64,000 nt of DNA from Arthrobotrys musiformis. Lineage: Eukaryota; Ascomycota; Orbiliomycetes; Orbiliales; Orbiliaceae. The DNA is taken from positions 2,852,001 to 2,916,000 of the forward strand of contig JAVHJL010000004.1 of the NCBI GenBank assembly GCA_036971715.1, written 5' to 3'. The notes below the pieces were generated by a model that was not told where the DNA came from, made no database searches, and was given only the letters and a program-made list of their open reading frames with translations. How positions within the stretch are numbered: the stretch's first letter is position 1; each line of letters opens with the position of its first letter. A program made the translations under genes and the position numbers. Below are positions 36,649-47,856 of the stretch, piece after piece.

Positions 36649-39560
36649 ATGAAGTCCCTTCCATGGATGCTCTATGTGGCGGCTCAAGCTTCGACCCTTG
36701 TCCACCCGACACTTGCCCATTTCACGCCTCGCGATTACGACGCCTACGACTATTATGCCCTCCATTTACGGTCAACCTCATCTCCCCATGATATCGCCAA
36801 ACGCCTAGGTCTCGAGTACGTCGAACCAATCGGCAAGCTTGATGACCACCACCTCTTCCGAATCCGTAAACGAGACGAGGATGTCGTTGAGGTGCAGCTT
36901 CAAAGGCTGCGACTGCGAAAACGCGATGACCTCTCTGCTGAAGAAGCGGATCTCACGCGTGCCGTCCGTTACTCGGAGAAACAGAAGTTGAAGAGGCTGG
37001 TGAAACGTATCCCACCAAAGTATGACCCGCGGGATTCCCACGAAGAGGGGTCCGGGTCCGGTTCGGCTGCCGAAAATGTAGGCGGTGCTTCGGAGAACAA
37101 GTTCGATGCGAATGACCCGAGCGGTGTCAAGGGCCTTTTTACGACTCTTGTGGACACTTTAAAGATCAACGATCCTATTTTCAAGGACCAGTGGCATTTA
37201 GTAAGCCCATTTTCTATAATATTACGCATATCTGTTGCTAACTTGAATCAAAGATTAATACAAGAGAAATCACCCACGATGTCAACGTTGGAAAGCTATG
37301 GCTTGATGGTATGTTATGATCCCTTCAATGCATTGACATAACGCACCGGGTTGCTTACATTTACCTTAGGAGTCTTCGGTGAAAACGCTACCGTCGCCAT
37401 TGTCGATGATGGTCTCGACTTTAAGAGTCATGACCTTGCTGAGAACTATGTAAGCATGAGAATGATAGGGATACTGTTGTTTAAATCCATTCTAACGCTC
37501 CAAACAGTTCAAGGAAGGGTCATGGGATTTCAATGATCCCGGTCCGGATCCATTACCTCGCCTTTCAGACGACAGGCACGGAACAAGATGTGCCGGTGAG
37601 GTAGCAGCGGCCAGGAATGATGTGTGTGGTGTTGGAGTTGCATACAAAGCGAAGGTCGCTGGTATTCGGATTCTCTCCAAATCTATCAGCGATGCCGATG
37701 AAGCTGTCGCACTCAACTACGCCTACGAAAAAAATAACATCTACTCTTGCAGTTGGGGTCCGCCAGATGATGGCATCGCCATGGACGCCCCTGGAATTCT
37801 TATTAAGAAAGCTATCCAGCAGGGTGTTCAAAAGGGTCGCGACGGCAAAGGTTCAATCTTCGTCTTCGCATCCGGTAACGGTGCTGCCAATGGCGACAAT
37901 TGTAATTTCGACGGCTATACAAATAGCATTTACAGCATCACCGTCGGCGCGATCGATCGTGCCGGTGCCCACCCCTATTACTCTGAGGAATGTTCCGCCA
38001 ATCTCGTGGTTACATACAGCAGTGGTTCTGGTACAGACGCCATTCATACCACAGATGTCGGTGTCAACAGTTGCTACACCATGCACGGTGGTACCTCTGC
38101 TGCTGCCCCTCTTGCTGCTGGTATTTTCGCCCTTGTCGTTTCCGTTCGCCCCGACTTGACGTGGCGAGACATGCAGTATCTTTGTGTTGAAGCTGCGGTC
38201 CCCGTCAACGATGAAGACGGTGATTGGGAGAAAACTACCATCGGCAAGAAGTTTAACCATAAGTACGGATACGGCAAAATCGATGCAGTTAAATTGGTGG
38301 AAGCAGCCAGAAATTGGAAACTCGTCAAGCCCCAGGCGTGGTTCCATTCGGCCATGCTTCATGTCGACAAGGCTATTCCCGACGGAGCTAAAGGACTTTC
38401 TTCAACGATTGAAATTACGAAAGAGCAATTGGAAAATGCCAATCTTGAAAGATTGGAGCATGTTACTGTTACGATGGACCTCAACCATACTCGCCGTGGA
38501 GATCTAGATGTCGATCTTATTAGTCCTAATGGCCTGGTATCGAGAATCGCTGTCCAGCGTCCCAAGGACTCAAGCACCGAGGGATACAAAGAGTGGACCT
38601 TTATGACCGTGAAGCATTGGTAAGCCTGATAACAAAACCGCGAAGGTACTCTCACGTTACTAACAACACGATAGGGGCGAGAGCGGCATCGGAAAATGGA
38701 CTATTATTGTAAAAGACACCGTTCATCCCGAAAACAGGGGATCGCTCAATTGGTGGAGACTGAACCTCTGGGGAGAATCTATTGACGGCAAAAAGCAGAA
38801 GCTACACCCACTTCCCGGTGATGACGACGACGAGAATGATCCATCCAAGGCCGTCCACTCAACTAGCACAGTCGGTGGGGTAACAACAAGTGTTACCGCC
38901 ACGAGCAAGGCCTCTGCTTCCGGCAACCCATCGGGTCACCCGGAGAGGCCGGTCAAGTCCAAGACTTCGACCGGAACGGTTGAATCCTCCCCGACGACGC
39001 AAGCTACCAGTGCCAGCGACAGTGCCAGCACCACGGCGACTGCTGCTGGAGCCACAGATTCAGCCGGTGCTACTGACACAGCAACGTCTACTGCTGAACC
39101 CGAGAGGGCTGGATTCATCCCATCGTTCTTCCCAACGTTTGGCGTTAGTGCAGCCACACAAGCATGGATTTACGGTGCGATTGGATTCATCCTCGTCTTT
39201 GGGTGCGCGCTCGGAGGGTTCCTGTTTTGGCAACGGAAGAAGCGACAGGCCAACAAAGGTGCTATGGATGACTACGAATTTGCCAGACTCGCTGGTGAGG
39301 GTGACGACGAAGCTGCGGAGGGCCTTACTGGTAGCAACAGACGTACCAGAAGGAGCCAAAGGGGTAGGGACTTGTATGATGCATTTGGCGAGAGCGATGA
39401 GGAAGACATTGGGGGCGGAAGAGCGTTTGCAGACGATGATGATGAGGATGAGAAGCATCACGTCATAGGGGAAGATAGCGACGATGAAGTCGACAGCGGG
39501 GAGTCTTACGAAGATGTCCCCTCGGTGAGGCCCGGCGGCTCCGGGACCAGGGTATTGTAA
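36649..39560 (+). CDS. KEX2: Kexin, Golgi prohormone-processing serine protease
   Basis: There are five exons (36649-37200, 37254-37308, 37370-37449, 37508-38619, 38675-39560) encoding 894 residues. Kexin cleaves secretory precursors after Lys-Arg or Arg-Arg in the late Golgi. Residues 1 to about 23 form a signal peptide. A propeptide follows, with several dibasic sites including the probable autoprocessing site RLVKR. The subtilisin-type catalytic residues are Asp215 (AIVDDGLD), His253 (DRHGTRCAG), oxyanion Asn353 (FASGNG) and Ser426 (GGTSAAAP). D-to-H spacing is 38, as in yeast Kex2. The P-domain runs to GESIDGKKQ, then a Ser/Thr-rich stalk, one membrane span (YGAIGFILVFGCALGGFLFW) and an acidic cytosolic tail. 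The tail holds a tyrosine motif, DDYEFARL, likely the Golgi retrieval signal. Convergent with the phosphotransferase gene. Confidence 0.96.
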
Positions 39561-40445
39561 AGTTGAACGACGGCAGCTTTTTGTTCTCTTTTTCTAGTTT
39601 CTTCCTTTCTGGTGTATAGATGTACGGGTCTCATCGTCGGATCTTGGGAATTCGAGATATCCTTTTGTACAATTGTATTACAGCAAGTTTTTCTTTTTGT
39701 CCTTTTTTTCTTACAAAATACTTGGGACTTTTTGGCTTGAGGCTACTACTTTTGTTCTTATTACCTTTTTTTTTTTTGGAAGGAAAGCTTGCTCGTCATT
39801 GGGAGCTTTCTAGCCTTGCGTGTATATCATTCTCCCCCCCGTTTGCTTCCCTTGACGGTTCCATTTTCTCTCTTTTTTTTATTTTCTGATTAATGACCTT
39901 GGCGATGCATCATGATACCAACTACCCCTCTGCGGATACTTTTATATAAAAAAAGGGTTACAAAGTTATAACGGTAATTGATGAGAACTTGGGGATGGAA
40001 AAAGGTGTGCTTTTTTGTTCATGTTTAGTTTTTACGCATCTGATTGTGAGTTTTTAATGTCTTTTTCTCTGTAATATAGAATTTTTGTGACTGGGAAAGA
40101 AGATGGGTTATGAAAGTATATACACATACATACAAACTTGCTTTTATTACTTTAAAGAAGAAGAAAAACGTATGGTTGAAATACTTGCGTAACAATTGAA
40201 AGGGAAAAAGGGAAAACGTCATATGCTCAATACCCACATTTCTTGAATACCTATTAAACCCCCCAATTTTCTGTCTCCTGTGATTTTTTTTTTTGAAACC
40301 GTTTTCGATCGTTAAAAAGGGTTCGCTGAGAATGATGCATGTGAAAAAGCAATGGCTATGATGTTGAATTAAGAGACTATATGCAACCTTTCCACCGACT
40401 CCCGCTGTCTGATACCCACCGGCTCTACCTCATCTCTTAAAGCTT
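39561..40445. other. Convergent intergenic region kexin/phosphotransferase
   Basis: This is 885 bp. It is strongly T-rich (39690-39780, 39860-39890), as expected for 3' UTRs with poly(A) signals. No gene is seen. Confidence 0.65.
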
Positions 40446-42062
40446 TCAAGTATTTTTGACTCTGACGATTTCTTCTTGGTAGGGGATCGTTAGGCATTTG
40501 ATTCCCAAATACCCGCAGATGGTATTGATGGTTTTGACAGCCCAGTTGAAGTACACCACCAGCGCGAAGACGAAGTATCCGCGGAGGTACCATAGTTCCA
40601 ATGCGGCGCTGACGGTGCCGTAGCCTAATAACGGCGGGGTATTGACCAGGAATGCGCCTCCGATCAGTGGGACTAGCATTACGGTCCAGTAGGGGAATGG
40701 TTGACGGAGGAGGTGGGCTAGGATTACCTTTGTTGTCATGCGGCCGAAGGCGAAGGATAGGGTGAGGCAGAAGAGGACGAGGTGGTTTTCGGAGCGGAGG
40801 GTGGTGTATGGTGAGAACGCCCAGGCGCAGCCGGCGGCGGTGAAGGTTAGGATTGGGGTCCATTCGAGGAATACGGGGAGGACTGGGAGGCCCTGTGCGC
40901 GGCGGGCGGAGACGACGTTTTTGACGCTGGGTTTTTTATGTTAGTATGGCCATGGTCTTTTGAAAGATGGGTTGGGTGGGTGTGGTATACCAGAATGGGA
41001 GGTGGATGAAGATGAAGGTGCTGAAGATGACGGGGAACCAGATGTCTTTGAAGCTGTAGTCGTGGAATACCTCTGGGTAACCGATCGTATCTGCGATCTT
41101 CTCGTGCCAGATGTGAGGGCCGTAGACGCCGGAGAGGGCCATGCACAGACAGGCGATTATGAGACCTTCTGTGGGGCCGTTGAAGTATCCGAGGTAAAGG
41201 GTGTGAGTGTGATATGTTTCCCAGGTGGAGAACCACATTGGGAGAACGGGAATTAAGGCGGTGAACCAGCCAGTTTTGGTGTTTCCGAGGCCCATGGCGG
41301 CGGTTTCGCAGAGACTAGCGAGGGTGCAGTTTAAGCTGTCGATACCGTGGCTATGATAGTTATACCGTCAGCTTCATTGTCTATTATCATTGCTATGTTA
41401 TGGGGTAGGCCTCGTACTCGAATAGTTCACCCAATGGCGACGAGGACCCCGTTCTTCGAGCTTGCTTTCCATCAATGTTATCCATAGTCGAGTACCTGAG
41501 TCGCCCAAGCATTAGTACCCAATTGTCTTCTCAATTCGACTCTTGTATCCGTAGATCGAAGCCTTACATCCATAATCCGAATGCAAAGCTAAAGTACAAT
41601 ATCGGATGTCCGGGCCCAACCAGGTCGGGCATAAATATAACCAGACACAGAACGTTGAAGAGAATGGCGCCGAAGCCGATTAATGTGACCAGATTTGGTG
41701 CCATCCATCTTGGCAGAAGCTCGACGGCCCAATTCCACTATATAATGATTGAAATGTAAGCATAGATCTCTCTTTTTGTGGTTGTTATATTTTTTTGCGA
41801 ACAAGGATTTAGATCGATATTGAGGGTTGGGGGGGTAGATCATACGTAATGTCGAAGAATGTAATTCGATACCAGCGACTTATCGACGGACTGGTATTTG
41901 TATTCTTTTAACGGTGCGAGCGGGTGGTTATCATTGTGGGATTTCTTGTCGCCGGACCCTAGATTGCAGCAGCAGATATCCGTTTAGCTTTGTTGACCGA
42001 AGAACAGGGGGACCGTCGGATGGTTCCGCACCATTGGTCACGAGCACTGTCTGCGCAGCCAT
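40446..42062 (-). CDS. CDP-alcohol phosphotransferase (choline/ethanolamine phosphotransferase)
   Basis: There are six exons on the minus strand: 42032-42062, 41846-41958, 41568-41737, 41418-41495, 40991-41350 and 40446-40926. They encode 410 residues (yeast Cpt1 has 393). The enzyme moves phosphocholine or phosphoethanolamine from its CDP form to diacylglycerol, the last Kennedy-pathway step, in the ER/Golgi membrane. The CDP-alcohol motif DG(x2)AR(x8)G(x3)D(x3)D is complete: Asp113-Gly114, Ala117-Arg118, Gly127, Asp131 and Asp135. The second Asp is restored only by the splice GA|C between exons 4 and 5. KEYKYQSVDKSLVSNYIL and LPRWMAPNLVTLIGF are typical N-terminal blocks, and several membrane helices follow. 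The 31-nt first exon rests on a GTGCGG donor and CTAG acceptor. It is the least certain part. Choline versus ethanolamine preference cannot be read. Confidence 0.92.
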
Positions 42063-42988
42063 CCGTCGAAACGTCGCTATATCTCGTTTCTTATCCAGGG
42101 AATATCTCGTTGATTCAGAATAAAAACAGGTTGACCGCTAGCTATGGCCGAGATATGATAAGAAAAGGGGTCTAGAAACGCAAAAGGTCCTCGATGAATT
42201 AATTCTTCTTTAGGACCAGGATCCCGGCTGTATTATAATGGTTGGGGATGTTGGCCGGTTCGGTGTACGCAATCCCAAGATCAGATCTACAGGCAACGGT
42301 TGCAGAAGCTCACACGATCACATGCGCTGTTGGGAAGTTCGTCTCGAGTTTTGCGTTGCCCGACTGGCTTGCTCGCTGGCTGGCGGTTTGGATGGCGGAC
42401 CACGGTAACGTTTGGATCAATCGAAGCTGGTCTGAAGGGTTTGGATTCCAATTGAGGAGGCCTGGTACAGACGGGACGATGACGAGGGAGAAGAAGGACT
42501 CAAGATGCTTATCGGGCAGGCAGATTGCTGTCCTGATCCCCTGAACATAACACGAGTTTCCCATTGCGTTTACGTGGATTCAATTAAACTCCTCCTTCTC
42601 TCGCTCTCGAGACAGGGGGGTTGCAGCCCACACAACAGCTTCTGGAAGTGTTCCTGGAGCTGCAGGGCATTTGTGCTTGGCGTGCATGACGGGCAGAGAG
42701 CTTCTGGTTGGACCAGCCCCATCAGATATCATTCTTTCGATGGTACAGAGACTAAAGGTATCTCTCCAGCTTGTTTGATATTCCAGACAACTTTGGACAG
42801 GGTACCATTTCCTTTCTCTCTTTTTTGGTTTTTGTTTTTTGTATATGCTCATGATCTGCTGCATGACTGCTGCACGGTCCGTCATTTATTATCCGTTATT
42901 TCATTCAGGAAAACTCAATGGCCGATTCCATTGGGGCCATCCGATTCGATTGTTCAATTGTTTGGGTCTGCATGTGTATGTGCGCAGC
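42063..42988. other. Intergenic region between two leftward genes
   Basis: This is 926 bp between the USB1 stop and the phosphotransferase start. It contains the phosphotransferase promoter and the USB1 3' UTR. I see no gene. Confidence 0.65.
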
Positions 42989-44247
42989 TCAGAAGGGCCT
43001 TCGTAACTCCACCGCATGAACAGCGTTTCCTATTTTTACCTTCAGCGTGCCGCATTTCATCGTCAAATCGGATAATTCGGGTCGATTGTTCAATATTGCA
43101 GCCGATATACCCTCGCATAGGCCCTTTGAGGGTTCCGTCAAGCTCCAACCAATGGAGACGTGGAAACCTTCACGTGTAGCTCCGCGACTGTCGGTCAGGT
43201 AGAGTTCCGGTTGATTGTGACTCCTTACGACTTGATTGCATGCTGTCAGCAGTGATGATAGCTATGTTTAATGAATGTTATTAGTCCCGACTCCTTTTTG
43301 CCAAACGAAATATTTATCAATTGGGTGTTCGTTGGAGGTTCTCACCAACGTCTGCCGATGTTGACCTGACGCTGGGCTGGTGGCTCTCATGACCCAGAAC
43401 CAACGGGTACGGTCCTGGTTCGGGACCCACTCCAGGCTCGTGAACCGGACATCAAAGCTGTATAAAATCCACATTAGTACGGCCACCACGCTCGGAGTAT
43501 CGAAAGAAGAAAATACAAAAATAATATTAAAAAATAACAATCAAAATAAAATATAAAATAAAATAAAGGAACTAACCTTTGAACACCGCTTCTCTCCACC
43601 ACTCTCTCCAATTCCGCCATAAACCCATCCCGCTCCTCAGTCCTCAGCACGATCGGTCGCGACATGCTAATATGCAACGGCAATTGCGTGCCCAAATCGC
43701 TGTAGAGGAACGATTCCAACTTGAACTTCTCATCATTATGAAACTTCTCATAGTTCCCGATCGCTTCTGCCGCTACCTGGAGCAGACGGCCAACCTGTCC
43801 GAGTTCTGGGGTGGTTAGATGCCCTCGATCATGTTAGTTTTTCGAGCTTATGCCATCACGAACGAAACCGTACCTTCTTTCCTGCTTAGTATATCAGCTA
43901 GCTAGCTAGCTAGACTAAGACCACAACAGAAGGCCCAGGTCCAACAAATAGAGAGGGGAAAGAAAAGAAGAGGGTAAAGTACACTCAAAGTACAAATGCG
44001 TCGGCCAATTCCCCTCGATGTGAGGAATGGCACGATGACGGCCACCATGAGCCTCCGGATCGTCTTCCTTGGTCAATCTGGGGGCTGCGGTATAGAGATC
44101 GTAAAATTTAGATGGGAGGGGAGGTAAGCTTTCACTAGTCGAGGGCGCTGGCTGAGAGGAGCCTGCAGCGGTTGGCTTGGAGTCATCATCGTCCTCGGAA
44201 TCGGAGTAATCTACCAATCCAAGCGATGGCTTTCTTTGATGTGCCAT
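42989..44247 (-). CDS. USB1: U6 snRNA 3' phosphodiesterase Usb1
   Basis: There are four exons on the minus strand: 43983-44247, 43577-43823, 43346-43457 and 42989-43261. They encode 298 residues. Usb1 is a 2H-superfamily exonuclease that trims the oligo(U) tail of U6 snRNA and leaves a terminal phosphate. Both catalytic H-x-S motifs are present: His139-Ile-Ser141 (LHISMS) and His242-Val-Ser244 (FHVSIG). Other family landmarks are GGRHRAIPHIEGNWPTHLYFEWH, the RWFWVMR strand and LTACNQVVRSHNQPELY. The second exon starts at AG|GGCAT so that Glu-Trp-His is restored; nearer acceptors break the frame. The fourth exon starts after CATAG, giving LLSSLL in phase. The acidic Ser-rich N-terminus (YSDSEDDDD) is usual for fungal members. 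Intron 1 contains an AGCT repeat at 43896-43914. Confidence 0.93.
43896..43914. repeat. AGCT tandem repeat inside USB1 intron 1
   Basis: About four and a half copies of AGCT, a self-complementary unit, lie in the 159-nt first intron of USB1. Confidence 0.7.
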
Positions 44248-46609
44248 TGTGAAAATTTGGAAGAATAGAATACACGGGAGTTAGCCAGCAGTGGACGTCT
44301 TGTATTTGGCTGACACGATAGGTATTCGAATGGGAAGATTGGATGAGGAATGAAACTGCGGTTTGAAGTTTTGATGGTATCTCGAGAATTGGGACACAAA
44401 CCAGACCGCTAGTAACGTTGGCCTAAGCTCTGGCCCTGTCAGGCTTTGCAATTACATTTTGGATCCGTCCTGCGGTCCAGTTCAGCTCGAACGGAAAGAC
44501 GACACCAGAACAACACATACAAAATAACGAAAACCTCTTCACCAAAAACCACAGTTGGTCTAAATGGATAAACGGAATGCATATGCCATTTAGAGTTTTA
44601 TTTTATAGCCCACAAATTCTATAATACTACCGAGGAATGTATTTTTTAATCGTGCTGATGCGACGCCCATTTTATGATATGTGAAATATATGGTTCGATA
44701 AATTCCTCGTGCCCAAAATTGGAGATATAAGCTTTATCCCCTGGCGGTTGGAATTTGAATTATATTCCAGCCTAATAGCTAATACAACCAGGAGAGCCTC
44801 CACGAACATGGCCGAAATGTATGGAAACGCACTGTTCAGCTGTTCCGCTGCGGTTTCAGCATATTCACAGGAGCACGTTAGCCCTTTAACGTATAAGTCT
44901 ACATATATCTCTGCTGAACTTTAAAGAGCATTGAAGATAATATTGGCTGCGAGGTATTCCAACCACATGTGAATGGGAAACATAAACGGCTGGCGGGTAT
45001 CAACGTTCATCAATTCGAAACTCTAATGTGCGAAATTAAATAAAAAAAAGAACAAAAAGAACAAAAACGTAGACTAGTTACGATTTCGAACAAGTGACAG
45101 TCAATCAATATTGAAGTAGATCTGGTGGTGTTGACAAATCTAGGTATACGTAGGACCCTGCAGTCATGATGTGTGGATACCAAATACACAAGCCTATGAA
45201 ATGGTATATCATGACATGAGCAGCATAGTAAAGTTAACTAGCGTTATAGTGCAAGATAACACTACAGTCTATCTCGAACAGACCCCACAAGAGCCTTAAA
45301 CCTCGTCCCGACCCATATGGCTGTATATGTCTGGGGAAGACATACAAAACACTGACTGAGATCTACCCTTGAAACCCCAAAACGGGAGTGTTCCCACCAG
45401 GACCCTGCATCACATATCACAAGCTAACGAAGCTACCAAAAATGCCAGTTATAGCGCCACACTAGCGTGGTATTCTTTCTTGTTAATTTTCTTCCCCTCT
45501 TTCCCAGGGTAATACAAGAATGAATGGGGAAAAAACTCAGTTCCTGCTGACTGCCGTAACAGAAGTACGTAGTACTCATCAGCTGCTCTCAGCGTGTGTG
45601 CTGCGGCATGGGATACATATGAGATGAATGCAAGGGATAATCAGAGGTTGGATCAATACGGTATATTCCGACCACTTTCCAGCGACAAAAAATCCAACAA
45701 TGGATATATAACGTCACGGATTGAATCGAAGCAGGTGGATTCCGGATGCGAATGGAATTTTCAACATGGGGTTCGTAACATAAGGAAACCTTAAACGACA
45801 TCTTTTACCGCCAGAAAAGGGGGATATACTTGTGAAAATGGTATAGAGCTTGTTGGACCGCGGGAGATGGACATATATCAAGACGCCCGGATTCGAGGCT
45901 AAGAGGGCAGATATGTTTGTGAAATTACCAACATATATTATACGTTGCTTCGAGAATTTCTGAAAAAGAACGTTAGGCGTAGTCCTTCACCCACCGTTAG
46001 CCGCGCTAGAGATTTTATTCTTCTCTACGAACCCTTCTATGAATACTCGAATAGGAAATTTTGTTCAAAATGCAATGGTGGCATATTATTCCTTTCCACC
46101 AATAGAGATATGCGACCTCGTTTCGGCCAAGAATGTTTTGCGAGGGGATGGATACAATGTAATATTTTGCTCCTTACCCAAAAAATTACTCCTGTTGCCT
46201 GAAGAGATGGTGAATATGGCCTCCGTGGGTTCGAAAACATCACGAACTAAGCTATGTACCGCGAATACCAACTTCCAATACCAGCGAAGATAAAAGAATG
46301 GGACGACCGGGTATACACATCTCGACGCTCAATTCTTACCTCAGATCTTAGTATCCAATAGAGACTTCAGTTGGTGGAAGTCCGTGTATATAAACCCACG
46401 AAAGTACGTCCTCAAACTTCTTTCTCACCATCATCACAATCGATCATCATTCATTCATCTAGTACATCTTCTCAACAGATCTCTCAGATCATTCACATTC
46501 GCTCTCGCAATCTGCCCCGCAGTAGTAAACCACGCGCTTCGAGAATCATACACTCGCTATATATCTATATCTCATTAATTTTTAATAACCCCATCTACCC
46601 CAATTCAAA
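44248..46609. other. 2.4 kb divergent intergenic region
   Basis: This lies between USB1 (leftward) and the glycine-rich secreted protein gene (rightward). I find no supportable gene. The last 220 bp carry a TATA box (46387) and a C/T-rich leader. Confidence 0.6.
46387..46394 (+). promoter_or_regulatory. TATA box of the glycine-rich secreted protein gene
   Basis: TATATAAA lies 216 bp before the ATG at 46610. A C/T-rich, ATG-free leader follows. Strong TATA promoters are common for inducible or highly expressed secreted protein genes. Confidence 0.6.
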
Positions 46610-47856
46610 ATGAAGGTCTCAGTCATCGCCTCCTTTGCCATCTACACCGTCGCCATCGCAGCACCCGCTGGGGTTAGCAACGGAAAAGCGCAGCCAATAA
46701 CTGGGGTCATCGACTTCGGAACCGATAAAGAGGCAACCGGCAGCATCAATTTCGGTGGAAATGGTAACGGCAACGGTGGCATCAAATTCGGTGGTGACGG
46801 CGACTTTGGAGGAAGCGGAAAGGGTGGAGTCGTGAATGTCATTCAACCTGGGCAGTTTAACGGCCAGTTCTTTGGTGATAAGTCGGCTCTTGATTTGCAA
46901 GGGGTGAGTACTTGACTTTGATACAAACTTTCTTAGGATACATGGCTGACAGCTCTCGATAGCTTATTGGTGGCATCTTCGGCAGCGTTGGCCTCGGTGG
47001 AAGTGGCGGTAAGGGAGGAATCGGCGGCATTGCAGGAGGCATTGGCGGTATCGGTGGCGGCAAGGGCGGTCTCCCCGGTGGCATTGGTGGTGTCCCTGGT
47101 GGCATTGGCGGCGTTCCTGGTGGAATTGGTGGTGTCCCAGGCGGTATTGGCGGTGTTCCCGGTGGCATTGGTGGTGTTCCAGGCGGAATCGGTGGCGGAA
47201 AGGGAGGAATCGGTGGTATTGGTGGCATTGGTGGTGGTAAGGGGGGCAAGGGTGGTCTCCCGGGCGGCCTCGGTTCCATCACAGGGGTCTTGGACGGATC
47301 CCGAGAAGGATTCTTCGCTTTCCGCAAGGCCACAGACCTCCTCAGCGAGAAGGCTTGCGATTTCGCCCTCAACGATGCATCTCGATTCGCAGACTTCTTT
47401 GTTCTTGTTCCATACCAATCCGTTCAGGTAGGTCTTCCCCCTCTTCTAAGAAACTATTCCGAATTTGCACTCACAATTTTGTAGGAACTTCTCACCGGGT
47501 GGTTTGAGATTGGGGAGGCCGCCATCAGACGCAGCGCCAACGGCTTCTCTGAAGAGGAAGTCCAGCACGTCAGCGATAACGTCCAATTGACCAAGGATGT
47601 CCTTCGATTCATCCCCAACCCAGACCAAAAGATTTCCAAGAAGGGAGGAAAGGGAACCTTCGAGGGTGTCCAACCCAACGAGTTCTTCGCCAGCAACACT
47701 TACCTTCGATGCCGACAGCTCTACGAAAACAATCCTTTGGACTTCATCGAGGTTGGTGAAGAGACTCCAAAGCCAGTCCGCCCAACCGGTCCTCGCCCAA
47801 TTGCTGTTGACATAGTTACTCCACCCGCCGAAAACAAGTCGGCCACTCGTGCTTAG
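46610..47856 (+). CDS. Secreted glycine-rich protein with GGIGGVP heptapeptide repeats
   Basis: There are three exons (46610-46903, 46963-47427, 47485-47856) encoding 376 residues. The family is not recognised. Residues 1 to about 18 look like a signal peptide (MKVSVIASFAIYTVAIAAPA). The next part is Gly/Asn/Asp-rich, with short F-G-G/N-G-N units. Exon 2 holds a Gly/Ile/Lys-rich region (about residues 99-225) with five exact GGIGGVP heptads, encoded by 21-bp repeats at 47077-47181 that differ at synonymous sites. The C-terminal 150 residues are not repetitive and look folded (GSREGFFAFRKATDLLSE, LLTGWFEIGEAAIRR, NEFFASNTYLRCRQLYE), with only two cysteines. It is probably a cell-wall or extracellular structural protein; that is inferred from composition. 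The ATG context (TTCAAAATG) and phases are good. Confidence 0.88.
47077..47181 (+). repeat. Five 21-bp coding repeats (GGIGGVP)
   Basis: Five tandem in-frame copies each encode GGIGGVP. They differ mainly at third codon positions (GGT/GGC/GGA, GTC/GTT, CCT/CCA/CCC), so the peptide is conserved beyond DNA identity. Confidence 0.9.

Noticed and set aside
43866..43873. Possible 8-nt microexon GAAAGAAG in USB1
   Set aside because: It restores phase but gives FEKEELG. Using the acceptor before GGCAT instead gives FEWHLTTPELG, which matches the Usb1 family, so no microexon is needed.
46857..47372. 171-residue antisense Pro-rich open frame
   Set aside because: It is the mirror of the GGIGGVP-coding repeats: Gly codons read as Pro on the other strand. 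It lacks splice logic and lies wholly over a well-supported gene.
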